A DNA stretch of 64,000 bases, taken from positions 129,182,230 through 129,246,229 of the forward strand of contig JAYESD010000007.1 of the NCBI GenBank assembly GCA_036927565.1, in the 5' to 3' direction. Origin of the DNA: Tuctoria greenei. Taxonomy: Eukaryota > Streptophyta > Magnoliopsida > Poales > Poaceae. The notes beneath the pieces are model-generated. The model saw only the letters and a program-made list of their open reading frames with translations, did not search any database and was not told the origin of the DNA. Position numbers and translations under genes: made by a program. Shown piece by piece: positions 42,412-53,483 of the stretch (within the stretch, counting starts at the first letter, position 1; each line of letters opens with the position of its first letter).

Positions 42412-45213
42412 TTAGGCTTTGGTTTTAGGTACCCAAGCTTGGTTGGGTCCTTTGAGGTTAGTGACAAGGATTTTGGGCACCCACACACATGGCTTTGGGC
42501 TCTTGCAGAGCGGCCAAACATATTTAGCATGGACACAGCCAAATTTGCTTCTCATAAGCACATAAGATGCATCAAAATCATGAAACATAGTCAAGTTGGC
42601 ATTTTTAGAATTTTTAGCATAGGAAAAGTCTATTTTACCACCTTCAAGTATCAGCTTTGTTCACTTAACCCCCTAAAGAATTTTTTGGTTCAGTTTAACC
42701 CCCCCCCCTGAACTATTTAGATTGGTTCAATTCATCTCTATTGAAATTTTCTCTTTTTTTGTTTCTCTTTGTATGGGTTCTATTCGGAGTTAAAATTTTG
42801 TGTGACGGTAGATGATATCATAAAATATGTAAGAAAAATAATTTTATAATTTTTCATAAACTTTTTTTGTGTATTATTTCATCTTCCAAACGAGATTTGT
42901 TTTCCTAGTTTAAAAATACAAAAAAAATACAAGAATTTTTAAAAATATATTTCTATGTATATTCTATTGTAACATATAATCTCATGGAATTTTACATAAA
43001 GAAATCATGTTTACAAAGAGAAAAAAAAAAGAAAAATACTAGAGGATGAATTGAACCAATGTAAATAGTTTGAGGGGTAAACTGAACCAAAATTTTCTTT
43101 AGGGAGTTAAGTGAACAACGCTGATACTTAAGGGTAGTAAAATGGACTTTTTCCTTCAGCATATTTATCAGATTTAGCCATTTAAAGAGAAGTAGATGCA
43201 TGATGTTCATTTTTGGCTTGATATGAGCCTTCCTTGACAAATGCAATGTGCATCTTGTTATTCTTGGGAATTCTGGCATTTTGCTTTCCTCCCCTTGGAT
43301 AGCCAAGACCATGTTTGATCAAGGGAGACCTTGTGATTGAGTATGCACTATGTGCATACTTGATCTTCTCCTTCTCAAAGATGCCACTCATAGGGGTACT
43401 CTTACTCTTTGCCATGTTGAGCTCATTCTTCATGTCAAGTACAAGGTTGGCAGATTTGCATGTTTTAGCCTCCTCCATACTAGGCAAGTTTCAGCTTGTT
43501 GAGGCGGAAGAGGAAACACTTGACTTGAGAGTTGCGAATTGTGCCTCAAGATTCTTGTGAGCTTTGTTCAAACTTACGAGTTCATATCAAAGCACAACTC
43601 TTGAGACTTGAGGAAATCTCCTTGCATTTCAAAAGTTCAAGTTCAAGTACCTTATTCTTCTCCCTCTCAATCTCAAAGAGCTTCTCAAGGTCAAGATTCT
43701 TTTGCCTCTCCTAGACAAGCAAGTCATCTTGTTCCTCAAGAAGTTCCTCCTTCTCTAATATTTCATCGGAGAGCTTTTTCATTTTAATTATAGCACTTTT
43801 TCTCAAACCTTCAAACATATACTCATTCTCACTAGCAGTATCAAAATCTTCATCTTTAATAGAACGCAAAGAGAGTTTAGATTTAACCTTTCTCTTTCCT
43901 TCCTTCTCCATGAGACATGTGTGGCTTGATATTTTCCACTCTCTCTTGTTTTGGCAAGAGGGTCTTATTCATCGTTTGTTTCTTGATGGCGACAGTTGCC
44001 ACTTCCACCTCATCATCGAAGGAGGACTCATCGTTGGAGTCCCACTCCTTGCCAACATGTGTGTGCCCATGTGCCTTCTTCTTCTTGAACATCTTACTCT
44101 CTTGAGGCTTCTCATCATTGTTCTTTTTCTTCTTCTTTTCTTCTTTATTTTCATATGGGCAATTCACAATGAAGTGCCCATACTCGCCAAAATTGTAGCA
44201 AGCTCTCTTGGTCCTTGACTTGCTCTTGTCCTTGCCCTTGCTCTCATAGATGGACCATCTTCTTTTCTTCATCATTATTTTGAATTTCTTGATGAAGAAG
44301 GCCAACTCCTCATCGTGCATGCCAATGCTTTCTTCTTCTTCACCTTCTTCATCATTGCTTGAGGCTTGCCCCTCTTTGCCTTTGGAATTGGGTGAGGCTT
44401 TAAGAGTGACACCTTTCTTTGGAGGATGTGACCTTGGCAAGGTTGTTTACATGGCGTGCTTCTATCTCCATCATCTCGTGGTTGATGATCTTGTCAAGCA
44501 CCTTATCCGGAGTCATTTTGTGGAAATTTGGACTCTCGCGGATGATGGTGCAAAGTGTCACGTTGTGAGGCATGAAAGCTCTTATCATCCTCTTGACCAC
44601 TTCATTGTCGGTCCATGTCTTGCATTCGTATGCCCAAGTCCTATTGATGGTGGTCTTGAGCCAGTTGTACACATCTTGAGGGTTTTGCCTTCTTCCATGA
44701 CATATCTTCCAAGCTCCCCCTCGGTCATCTCAATCTTGGCTTCCTGCACAAACCGATTGCCTTCCTGTGCAATCTTGAGCGTGTCCCAAGTCTCCTTGGC
44801 TTGCTCCAACCCGTCCACTTTGTTGAATTCTTCTTGGCTCAAGGATGAGTTGATCATGACCGCTGATTGAGCATTGCAGTGGATTTGTTGTTCTTGCTCT
44901 GGGGTAAGCTCTTCATCATCCATGGGGAATCTACACATGTGCAAACAATATGCCAAAGTGTAGGATTGAGAGAAATAAGATGCAACTTCATGTTATGCTT
45001 CCACATGGTATAGTTAGTGCCATTGATATGTTGAGGTTTGCCCATAGGAATAGACAAGTAGTTAGAGTGAGAGTTCAAGTCCTCATAGTTAAAAGAATAT
45101 CGCGTGTAATACTCTTTGGGCTTCTTGAGCTTCTCCTCTCTTTCAAGCCTTCTCCTCCTCCTTGCTTCGTCTCTTGCCTTTTGAAAAACGTTCACAAGTC
45201 CCTTATTGATGGC
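42412..45213 (-). pseudogene. gag: gag of copia D, truncated and split by a MITE
   Basis: The N-terminal end is cut at 45213 by element E. A basic coiled part (DEARRRRRLEREEKLKKPKE, 45170-45110) precedes the UBN2-type domain (45100-44450). A zinc knuckle near 44205-44164 reads CYNFGEYGHFIVNC, in which the second Cys is Phe. A coiled coil lies at 43911-43600. A MITE interrupts the C-terminal part (42622-43154); outside it the frame continues with one target copy removed. The end reads AWVPKTKA with a stop at 42414-42412. Several frameshifts occur. Confidence 0.8.
42622..43154. mobile_element. Mutator-like MITE with long terminal inverted repeats
   Basis: The first and last about 150 bases are inverted repeats, both starting GGAAAA(A)GTC and sharing AAGTATCAGC, TTGTTCACTTAAC and TTGGTTCAATTCATC. 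The 9-bp flanks are TTTAGCATA (42613-42621) and TTCAGCATA (43155-43163), one mismatch. A 9-bp duplication and long inverted repeats suggest Mutator; an 8-bp hAT duplication cannot be excluded. It is 533 bp, AT-rich and has no coding capacity. It sits in gag of D, whose frame is continuous once it is removed. Confidence 0.8.
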
Positions 45214-46765
45214 TGTTAATTACAAATTTCACCCATCAATATAACTCAATTATGTGAAGGATATGTCATTTCTAGCAGACATCACCTTTCTACTTGACCT
45301 ATTTCCACTTGTCCTTAGAAAAATACTGCATGCAGACTTTTTTATAGGAACTAAGGCAAAGTATGGAAGCAATCATGAAAAGTACCATCCCAGCCAATTA
45401 GGCAATGACACGTGGCATCACATGTATCAAATGGCCCACAAATAGACGTATCCGAGAAGATTCAACGGTGTATCACCCATATCAGTTAAGAGGACCCACC
45501 TGTAAGCAATCCTGAGAAAGCACATGTCGTTTGGAGCCAAGACCAAGTCGGTCCACCTGGTGGCTCGTCCGACCTGATAGCTCCTCCAAAATCGGTCTTC
45601 TTCCACATATCGACTCCTTGTGGTGTCCTGATAACAATGAAGACTGATTTAGTGCTAATTGTGGCGGGAACCGACGTATCTCCAACTATAAATAGGACCT
45701 CATACCCCTCACTTCTCACACACCACTTGAGCATCATTCTATTGTATACACTACTTTTCTTAGTTCTTAGAGTAGTTAGGCTGTAGAGAAGAGAGTCTAA
45801 GTCCCACGTCCGAATTGGGAAATGAGTAGAGGGAGTATCTCTTCCCAATACCAAATTGAGAAAGGTATGGCTCATGTATTCCTTCTTGTATTTGTGACTT
45901 TATGCATAATAAAGATATTATCTTTAGTATTTCATTGTACATATGCATGGATGAAGCATTTCTTATTTGATTGTGAATTCCATGTATGTGGTAGGAATAG
46001 TCTTTATGATCATGCCTTAATGTTAATCTATTATCATCATAAACACTATAAACCCCCACTATAGTCTATGTAGTTATGATACGATCATGTTAATATGAAT
46101 AAATATGCTATGTATCAACATTGGTTTCAATGATGATTTAGTTCATTGCTTTAGGATGGCTTGTGTCGTGGATCCTAAGGTATTTGCTTAGTATGCTAGC
46201 ATGGTGGTAGGATAGTTAAGTAGCGTTGAATGTCCCATAAACCAACAGATTGAAGAGGTAGGCAGTAGGTGGTAATAGTCCTACCTGTCTTTTGTAATCC
46301 TCCATGTTCGGCTATGCCACAGGCTCTTGGTGGGAGTCATCCTAGTATTGCTAGGGGTACACCCGTGCCCGATATGTTGAACAACTTAGCATAAGGATTC
46401 ACCATTGACATGCTCATTAGTACCTAACTGAGGCTATGTATATGTATACTAGAAGAATTGTAGGAGCAACTCACCAACTCTTAGTCTAATCTTCACAAGG
46501 ACCTATTTACCCTTTTAGAATAGATTGCTTAGGTGTGTGTCACAGTATCCATATTATCAACTTAACCCTGTCATGATAACTGATTAGTATCCCATAGCTT
46601 GATCATAAGAGTGGTGTTTACTTTACTCCATCGCCTTCCTTTGGGATAAATATGATACCCTTGTGAATAGTCATGGGTCAAATGCTACAATGGTATCTTC
46701 TGTGCGCTTGTGGATCTCATCTATTACCAAAGATGATATGTGGTGTTAAGAAATATCAACAAACA
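45214..46765 (+). repeat. 5' LTR of Athila-type element E
   Basis: It starts TGTTAATTACAAATTTCACC and ends CAACAAACA just before the primer-binding site. It is 1552 bp. A TATA box lies at 45687-45696. No partner LTR is in view, so the left border rests on TG and the break in the D gag frame. Confidence 0.75.
45687..45696 (+). promoter_or_regulatory. TATA box of element E
   Basis: CTATAAATAG, a near-perfect plant TATA box, 473 bases into the LTR. Confidence 0.65.
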
Positions 46766-46769
46766 TTTT

Positions 46770-46787
46770 TGGCGCCGTTGCCAGGGA
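46770..46787 (+). promoter_or_regulatory. Primer-binding site of element E
   Basis: TGGCGCCGTTGCCAGGGA, the form usually found in Athila elements (TGGCGCCGTTGCCGGGGA), with one change. Confidence 0.75.
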
Positions 46788-47800
46788 AGGCAAAGGAAGT
46801 GAAGGATAGCTATCACTTGTGATTAAGCTATAGGTACTAATAGTTATTAGACAAGATTACCCTTGCTTGTTTTCTCCTTTTATGTGAAAACAAGTTAGTG
46901 TTGGCTAACCCATTTTATGGTAAGGCCAACGAGGACGCAAGTTCTCAACTGCAAGATGATTAAAGGTGTACCTCAACAAATGTCCGCTAGGCAACACCAT
47001 TGCCCTTCGCAAAAGAATTTCAGCTTTGAGTAGGAGCCAAAGACATCCATTCCCAATATTGGGGGAGGCTCCAAGAGTTCTTATTTGTTTGCCTCCATGA
47101 TGGGGTGGATAGTTGGCTCTTCATACAAGACTCATGTCATGGATTGGCTCCACCAATTCATGACTACATTCATACTGAAGCTGAAGGAGCCCTATTCTCA
47201 TTCATCATGGATGAGAAGATGGTCTCGACTCAAGGGGTGGATTTAAGAATGCTCTAGTTCCCTTAGCATGGCATGCACACCACTTAAAAAGGTGTACATG
47301 ATAGTTATAGAACTACACCTCCCATTGAAGGAACGTGAAGATCAAGCCAATGAAAAAGTGTCTAGATGATCCAAGCCATGGATATTCACATGATTTGTGA
47401 AAATCCATGTCAACATGGGACACTTGGGGAATTATTTCCATAACACCCATGGGGATTCTTCCTTTCAAATAACAACTCCAATGGCTACCATTCACAAGGA
47501 GGTCAAGGGTGGAATCAACATCACCCTTGTAATCAAGGAGGCTATAGGGATTTCAAGGGATTTAAGTTCAACTAGCCTACCTTGAAGTATCTTGTCCATG
47601 GCCAAGCAAGAAATCAAGACAACATTCAAACAAAGCTCTTGGCCAAGGACAAGAAATCGAAAGAGCATTCAAGATCCAAACTATCCCATAATTACTTGTT
47701 GAGATCCTACACTTCGGCCACGCTCGTACAACCTTGGGAAAGTGACATTGCGGATGAAGTGTTCCTTGTTTGATTATGGAGTCCACATGTCATCATGACC
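46788..47800 (+). pseudogene. gag: gag of element E, heavily decayed
   Basis: Only fragments remain. At 47495-47580 one plus frame reads WNQHHPCNQGGYRDFKGFKF and the next stretch in a neighbouring frame reads HGQARNQDNIQTKLLAKDKK, which match the C-terminal part of Athila-type Gag. Stops and frameshifts are frequent and no open frame exceeds about 60 codons. The identification rests on these short matches and on the primer-binding site. Confidence 0.55.
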
Positions 47801-49850
47801 AAGGAAGCCTTTGATCAATGATCAAAGTGAGGGTTAACTCCAAGGAATATCAAGAAGGTCGAAGTGGCACCCCTAAAAAAGGACAAGCTTCACCATGCTC
47901 ATAAGAGAATATCTTCAAGAGGGAAAAGTCATTGCAACATCAACAAGTCTTCATCAAGGGGACGAAGAGGCTAGGGCCACCATGTGGCCCACATGTACGA
48001 CTAACAACCCAAGTAATTTTGGCATGTCAAGCAGGAGAAGTTGTCCACGTCTTCAACTCTAGGATTGTACAACAAATAATCGCACTAAATAGGACGACTT
48101 TAAGTCACACTCATCAGACTTCAAAAATTGGTGAGTCCTTGCCAATAGGTTTATTGGTAGTTATATCATATTTGTTTCCCAATTGCATATTTGAATTTCT
48201 CATCATTTGCATTCAGCATGTTTAAATTTCCACACTTGCATGTTGGAAGGTGAAATTTCCAAACATCATAAAACTAATAATTTAAATTTAGGAAGAAATT
48301 AAATAGGATATGAACTATGGGCATGACAACTTAAATTACTTTTTCTAATTCAACCTAAAAAGATTTGCTTTATGACTCATTGCATTCACAAGTTGTTTCA
48401 ATTTGGGCAAGACAATTTGACAATAGGGTTCAAAATGCTTTTGGCTAACATAACCCATTTTTGAGTTGTTTTGTTTGTTCTTTATTGAATTGCAGCAAGA
48501 AAAAAATTGTAAAGAGGTGGTTTGGCAAGAAAGAGGAGACCACGTCAAGCTCAAGCCACGACCGGGAGGATTTGAGAACACATCTCCTTCAAACTCATTC
48601 TGAGTTTGAAGTAGAGAAATGTTCAAGATGATGACCCAATGGAGGAGTAAGAAGAAGCCTCAACCAAATCCATCGCCAAATCCAACCTCAACTTGGAATT
48701 TGACGTCAAACATCAAGTCTACTTCAAAATCCAAGGTTGTGAGTTTCTCACACAATGGCCTTCATCACCAACTGCCCTTCAAATGAGGTATGTTTTTAGC
48801 ATTTTTCATTGTTTGGTTTGCCTTAGAGTTGAATATTCTTGCTTGCATTTATGAGTAAGGTTGTCAATTCTCATGCATCCTCAAAAGAGTAAGTGTCAGT
48901 ATTGTCTTTTGAATCTCCAAAAGGAAATACCACCTTACTTGGAAAAAGCTAAAACAAGTGCCTAGAATCGTTTATGCATTGTTTTATAGGCTTAGTAATT
49001 TTTTCCTAGGTTTAGAAAACAAAACTTTTGGGCATAACTTAATGGTTGTATTGGCATGTAGCACCTTAGGCATAGTGATGACCATGATTTTTTTTGTGCT
49101 TCATGCATACATGGTGTCACTAGATTTCAAACTCCTAGGAGAATAAGTGATATCCCTGATCTTAATTTGAATTGCATGTTTATGTGGAATCACTAAATTT
49201 AAGTTCCTAGAAAAGTCCAGGGGGATAAAATTGAGAATCTTGTTTGCCATGATCTAAATGATAACATTTGCTCTTGTGTAAAAAGCTATGATGGTTAGAA
49301 ACTGAAAAAGATGAAGGGACCCATATAGTGTATTTATATCACTTGCATTGATATGAGTAGAAGCTTTAGAAAATGTGCAAATTGATTTATCTATAAAGCC
49401 CCACACTTTTCAATGAGTAATACATTGCTCATGGATACACTTGAAATTGGAGCCAATGCATCTTTGATTTTGTTCTTCCCCATATGTACAAATGAAAATT
49501 TGGTTACCTAACCCGAAAACTCAATTATACAAGTATCGAGAGCTAACCATCCCTCTCTATCAAAGAGAGGAAGTTTGCAGGAGTAATATTACTATGCAGA
49601 CATTCAAGGAGCCGATTGTTGGAATCCCTAGAGGATTCCATCAACATCTCATGGCCAAGGAATAAATGAGGATGGTTGCTACCTACCAGAATTTAAGTCC
49701 GAAGGTCAATCATAACTATACGAGGCCGAAGATTTGAAATGGGAACCCTCCATGAGCAGCCAATGGGCTGCTATGAATATGCGAGAGCATTATGCTCTCA
49801 ACTATTCTAAGCACTCATTCAAGCTCAAGGGAATTGCCACCTTCATTAAA
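47801..49850. other. Decayed internal DNA of element E
   Basis: About 2 kb without a recognisable protein. Short open frames exist but none resembles a family I know. Parts may be remains of pol or leader sequence. Confidence 0.4.
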
Positions 49851-49852
49851 TG

Positions 49853-50065
49853 TAAGTTATTCCTTTATGGCTAAAAGGTATGATGTACCTTAACCAAGGA
49901 ATGACAAGATCACACACAATGTATATTGTGTGCATGTTGTTCCTATGTGGCTAAATGGTATATACTTAGTCAAGGAACAACGGATTACACTCAACCCATG
50001 TTGAGTGTGAGTCATCCCTTTGTGGTTATAGGTATGTTGTACCTTAGCCAAAGAACAATGTATCA
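49853..50065. repeat. Tandem repeat of about 75 bp, three copies, with inner palindromes
   Basis: Copies start near 49855, 49940 and 50010. Each has TT(G/A)TTCCT or ATCCCT, TGGCTAAA(A/T)GGTAT or a variant, then CCAAGGAA or CAAGGAAC. The first ends with a palindrome around ACACAATGTATATTGTGT, the second with ACTCAACCCATGTTGAGT. Confidence 0.75.
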
Positions 50066-50069
50066 TACT

Positions 50070-50618
50070 TGAAAGTGCATCTAGGCATCCCTATAGGTTT
50101 TGGATGATTGATGATGACAAATTAAGAGAATAATGAGCTTAGCTGATCTTAAGCAGAGGTGTGATGATTAAAATGAAACCCCCCCCCCCCCCCCCCCAAA
50201 AAAAAGACTAAAACGGTGTCGAAGACTCAATCATGGAATTTAGGTTTCTTATGTTTTGAGTTTAGACTAGCCTTCTGTGTGTGAGGATGTGTGTATCAAG
50301 TGCATTGAGATCATAGAAGAGGGCTCAAAGTCGTGGTCATTCTTCATATTGTTCTTCATTCAAATATTGCAACCTACTTGTTCACACTTGTTAATCTAGG
50401 TTGTATTAGGTTGCTAGACATTGTATCAATCTTTCGTCAATCTAAAACCCACAAATAACTTGTAGAAATCAAGGTCTCAGGTTTTCCCTGTGTACTGAGC
50501 TGACTGGTCCGACGCTGACCAGACTAGTCAGACCTCAGAGATTTAATCTCATTTGATTAAGTAATTTAAGGTCATATTGCTTATTCACCCCCCTCTAGGC
50601 GACTTTCAATTTGTATCA
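50070..50618 (+). repeat. 5' LTR of copia F
   Basis: It starts TGAAAGTGCATCTAGGC and ends CTAGGCGACTTTCA. At 549 bp it is much shorter than the A and D LTRs (about 1.5 kb) and holds only two or three degenerate palindromes (50500-50545). It contains a run of 19 C followed by 8 A (50179-50205). Confidence 0.8.
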
Positions 50619-50633
50619 GAGCATGTCTCTCTA
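50619..50633 (+). promoter_or_regulatory. Primer-binding site of copia F
   Basis: ATTTGTATCAGAGCA; two changes from the ATTGGTATCAGAGCC of copia A. Confidence 0.65.
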
Positions 50634-50660
50634 TCAAGAGTCTAACAACTCAGAGAGAAG

Positions 50661-50989
50661 ATGGCCAGAATGGGTTAAAATGAGGTTCCAGTGATCGTCG
50701 ACGGAGATGACAAGACGAAGAACGTCAATGTGCTTCAAGATGATCAAAATTATGATAAAGAAGTCTGCCAACTCAAGGAACAACTTGTTGAGAATCTAGG
50801 TCTTCTCAAGAAGGAGACAAAGGCGATCATTGCAATCAACAGCGACAATGGGAGTGGTTCACAAGACTACTCCCGATATCCTTACAATTATGAGCGCCTC
50901 ACTTCTAGCAATCACTATTTGTCTATTCGCATCGGGAAACCTCCCCAATTTGATGGAAATAATTACTCTATATGGAACCATAACATAAA
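50661..50989 (+). pseudogene. gag: gag of copia F, N-terminal part
   Basis: ATG at 50661 is followed by a stop at 50676, then the frame is open to 50989. It includes a coiled part and DYSRYPYNYERL followed by HYLSIRIGKPPQFDGNNYS, closely like gag of A (about 32280-32390) and D (about 45110-45040). The frame ends at the Tat2 insertion, inside the Gag domain. Not functional. Confidence 0.75.
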
Positions 50990-51829
50990 TGTTGAAGTAT
51001 GCGATCGACACTTCCCCCGGTACTACTAGATTGTAGTCCGCAGAGGTTCGTAATTGGTTGTGGTGCGCGTGAGATTATGAACGAGATAGTGACATGAGGG
51101 ATTTTTACGTGGTTCAGGCAGCCTGAGCATAATACCCTACTCCATGGGTAGTTGTTGTATGTATGAGTATGTGTTTGTGAGCACTTTATTGGACTTGTCC
51201 TTTGCACCGTGCGGTGCAACCCTTTTATAGTCCAAGGACTTGCAGTTACATTGTTAGACTGGCCTGACATGTGGCCCCAGTGGTCTTTAATTATCTAATA
51301 CACGATCTGTCTGTATTAAGCATAATTAATAGTGTGATAACGCGTCTTAATGGTGGCGTTACCCGTACTAAACGTCCTCTGATTGTGTGTCATTAACATG
51401 GCATTAATGACACGTAATCAGTTCTTGTTACAGCTGGTTTAACTTCCTCTTGAATATCTGCGCCGTTGGAGATTCGGTAGTCTTCCCGTTGTAGGCTTGG
51501 GTCCGGAGGCTCGACACGTGGCAGCTCTGAAGCTTCCCACTGTGGGGAGGCAGGTCCGGAGCCGCTATACACGTGGCAGCACCGAAGGTTTCCTCTACTG
51601 GGGTTTAGATCCGAGGCCACTGGACACATGGCATGATCGGAGCTTCCCTATAGAGGGAGTTAGGTCCAGCCTTGCGTTACATGTGCTTGCTGTGGAGCTA
51701 CCCTAATTAGGAAGGCGGGCCCAGTACTGCAGGACACGTGGAGCCTTCGGAGGTCTTCAACTTGGGCAGGTGGAACTCTGTGGCTTTTCTTGCAGTATCG
51801 TGGGGTACCCGGTACACAAGGTACCGACA
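50990..51829 (-). repeat. 3' LTR of Tat2
   Basis: 840 bp, starting on the minus strand TGTCGGTACC and ending TACTTCAACA. Same family as 3477-4303, with the TATA box at the matching site (51231-51240). Confidence 0.85.
51231..51240 (-). promoter_or_regulatory. TATA box of Tat2 LTR
   Basis: The minus strand reads CTATAAAAGG, as in the Tat1 LTR. Confidence 0.55.
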
Positions 51830-51848
51830 GTGGCCCTCGGGCCCACCT
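51830..51848 (-). promoter_or_regulatory. Polypurine tract of Tat2
   Basis: The minus strand reads AGGTGGGCCCGAGGGCCAC directly before the LTR start. It is G-rich rather than pure purine; position is the main argument. Confidence 0.5.
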
Positions 51849-52363
51849 CTAGGAGAAACCCTTTGGGTTAAGTCATTCTACCAGAGGTGGGGCCATTTTG
51901 ATTTCGGCGTTGCGGCTTCAAAGGTCTTTTGATGTTCCGTTGGAGTGATGGTCTACAGTTAAACCATCACCGTGTGGCTCTTTTTGAATGCGGCAGGTGA
52001 GATCCTGGCGTGCGGATCTCACACAATTGAAGGTCGCCGGTTCCCAATACGAAAATTGTATCGGTTCCGAGCGCCCTATCAGGCCACTGCCCTCGGGCTT
52101 CCAACTCTCCATCATGAAAACGGTTCACCTGGTGTAATTACTTCGACTTTTCCGCCAAAGTGGACCCGGGCCCATTTGTCATTAACGGGGTAGATTTTTG
52201 AAATGTGATCTTGATCCCATCATAGTTTCCACCCAAGCGTTGTGGAGGCTCACTTAAGAAGGAAGGCCCGCACGGTTTGACTCTTTACTCTTTCATTCGA
52301 ACTTGCACTCAGAGCCTCCCAACCTTTGCATAGCCCTTCTAACTTTTGCTCCACTTTGTCGCG
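51849..52363. other. Non-coding leader between the Tat2 LTR and the antisense ORF
   Basis: GC-rich, with the palindrome CCCGGGCCC-like block near 52166. No ORF of note. It may hold the promoter of the antisense ORF; no TATA box is obvious. Confidence 0.45.
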
Positions 52364-53483
52364 ATGGAGTTGGGTCTTCCCCGTGGCAAGATCAAGAGCA
52401 ACGAAGATCTGTCGAGGGTCCGAACCTACATGGGGTGGTCCAGCGACTCCTTCAACAATGATATCCACTTCGACAAGCTTCCCTTCAAGAAGGAGTGCAC
52501 CGAAGAGATTGTCTATTTCTCGGCGTACGCCATGGTGGGTCTGATCCCGCCCTTCTCAAGTTTCTTGCTAATGCCGCTGGATTTCTATGACCTCCAGCTT
52601 CATCACCTCGACCTCCACTCCTTCTTGCTAGTAGCGACCTTCGTCCACTTCTGCGAGATGTGGGTGGGTGTGCCACCGTGTATTGAGCTCTTTTGGACCT
52701 TCTCCACAGTCCACACTACGCAGAAGGGGAGCGAGTTGATTGGCTTCTACTACTTCGTGAAGCACAAGAACTGCCCCTTCAAGTACTTGAAGACTTTCCC
52801 CTCCGGAAAATGGGAAAACTGGAAGAAAGACTGGGTGATCATTGCGGTGGAGGAGCACGAGAGGTTGGAGTTGCCCAAGAGCCTCCTCAATGTCGACACC
52901 AACGCCTGGAATGGAGTTCCGGAGTTGTCCGAAGCATACAAGCCCATCCTGACAAGGATCCAGGAATACGTAGAGGGTGGTGTGACCCTTCAGATAATCT
53001 TCGGCAACTTCCTGGTTAACAGGTGGGCTCCGCTGAAGACAAGGGAGTGACCCGCATGGGCCTTCGATAGTGAGATAGATCATAACCGGATAGAAGCTGG
53101 TTTTATAACCAACTTGGATGATGGATCTTTGAAGCTCCATCTCAAGAAGTTTCAGCACGGAGCTATCTCCCACGACGCCTTGGCTCCGCCGGCTACCTTC
53201 CTCCCTCTGAACATGGTTCTAGAGGTTAGGACGGAGCTACAGAAGGGAATGCTGGAGCTGGACGACCTCAGCATGGTGGAGAGACGCAAGACCTCCGGGG
53301 TTGCAATCCCCGGAGGTTCGGAGAGGGTGGCCCCCACTGCTCCATGCCAAAAAGCTGATGACATCGGCAAGGGCAAGGAGCCGGTCAAATCTTCCAACCA
53401 TAAGAGGAAGCTGAGACACGCTAATGGGAGCTCTCTCTGGTCAGCTCCATCTCCAGCAGTTTCTTCCTTCTGGCCAAGCAGGG
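52364..53483 (+). pseudogene. Antisense additional ORF of Tat2 (Transposase_28-like), one stop, truncated
   Basis: It starts at ATG 52364 (MELGLPRGKIKSNEDLS; an upstream ATG at 52346 is in frame but less likely). Residues 1-225 form the domain known as Transposase_28 or 'putative gypsy type transposon', with FLLMPLDFYDLQLHHLDLHS and WENWKKDWVIIAVEE. A single TGA at 53048-53050 (preceded by AGG GAG) breaks it; the frame then continues to 53483, where the chromovirus LTR cuts it. The orientation is opposite to the element. The protein's role is not known. Confidence 0.75.

Larger units (their letters stand above)
20859..45213 (-). mobile_element. SIRE/Maximus-type Ty1/copia element D, host of five insertions
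   Basis: Minus-strand order: gag (45213-42412), pol (42398-40335), a spacer, an extra ORF after pol (29985 to about 22800), polypurine tract and 3' LTR (22293-20859). The pieces are interrupted by a MITE (42622-43154), copia A (30495-39915), gag-only element B (24877-28546), a solo LTR (23059-24792) and Athila element E (from 45214). Removing B with one target duplication gives a continuous reading frame, and the same is true for the MITE, which confirms that the segments belong together. The 5' end of gag and the 5' LTR should lie beyond the window. The 5 bases before the 3' LTR are CAAAG (20854-20858). Confidence 0.85.
45214..50069 (+). mobile_element. Athila-type Ty3/gypsy element E, 5' part, decayed
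   Basis: An LTR (45214-46765) is followed by TTTTTGGCGCCGTTGCC, the primer-binding site typical of Athila elements, then decayed gag. At 50069 it is cut by copia F. The 5 bases before it are ATGGC (45209-45213). Its 3' part should lie beyond the window. Confidence 0.75.
50070..50989 (+). mobile_element. SIRE/Maximus-type copia F, 5' part
   Basis: A short LTR (50070-50618), a Met-type primer-binding site and the N-terminal third of gag. It was then cut at 50989 by Tat2. The 5 bases before it are ATACT (50065-50069). The rest should lie beyond the window. Confidence 0.8.
50990..53483 (-). mobile_element. Tat-lineage gypsy element (Tat2), 3' part
   Basis: 3' LTR (51829-50990), a purine-rich tract (51830-51848) and an ORF on the opposite strand (52364-53483). 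The order fits the 3' end of Tat-lineage elements, where an antisense ORF lies between pol and the 3' LTR. At 53483 a chromovirus interrupts the antisense ORF. The 5 bases before the LTR are ATAAA (50985-50989). Confidence 0.8.

Noticed and set aside
43910..44870. Plus-strand open frames of 102 and 206 codons, rich in Ser and Leu
   Set aside because: They lie opposite the gag of copia D and have no similarity to known proteins.
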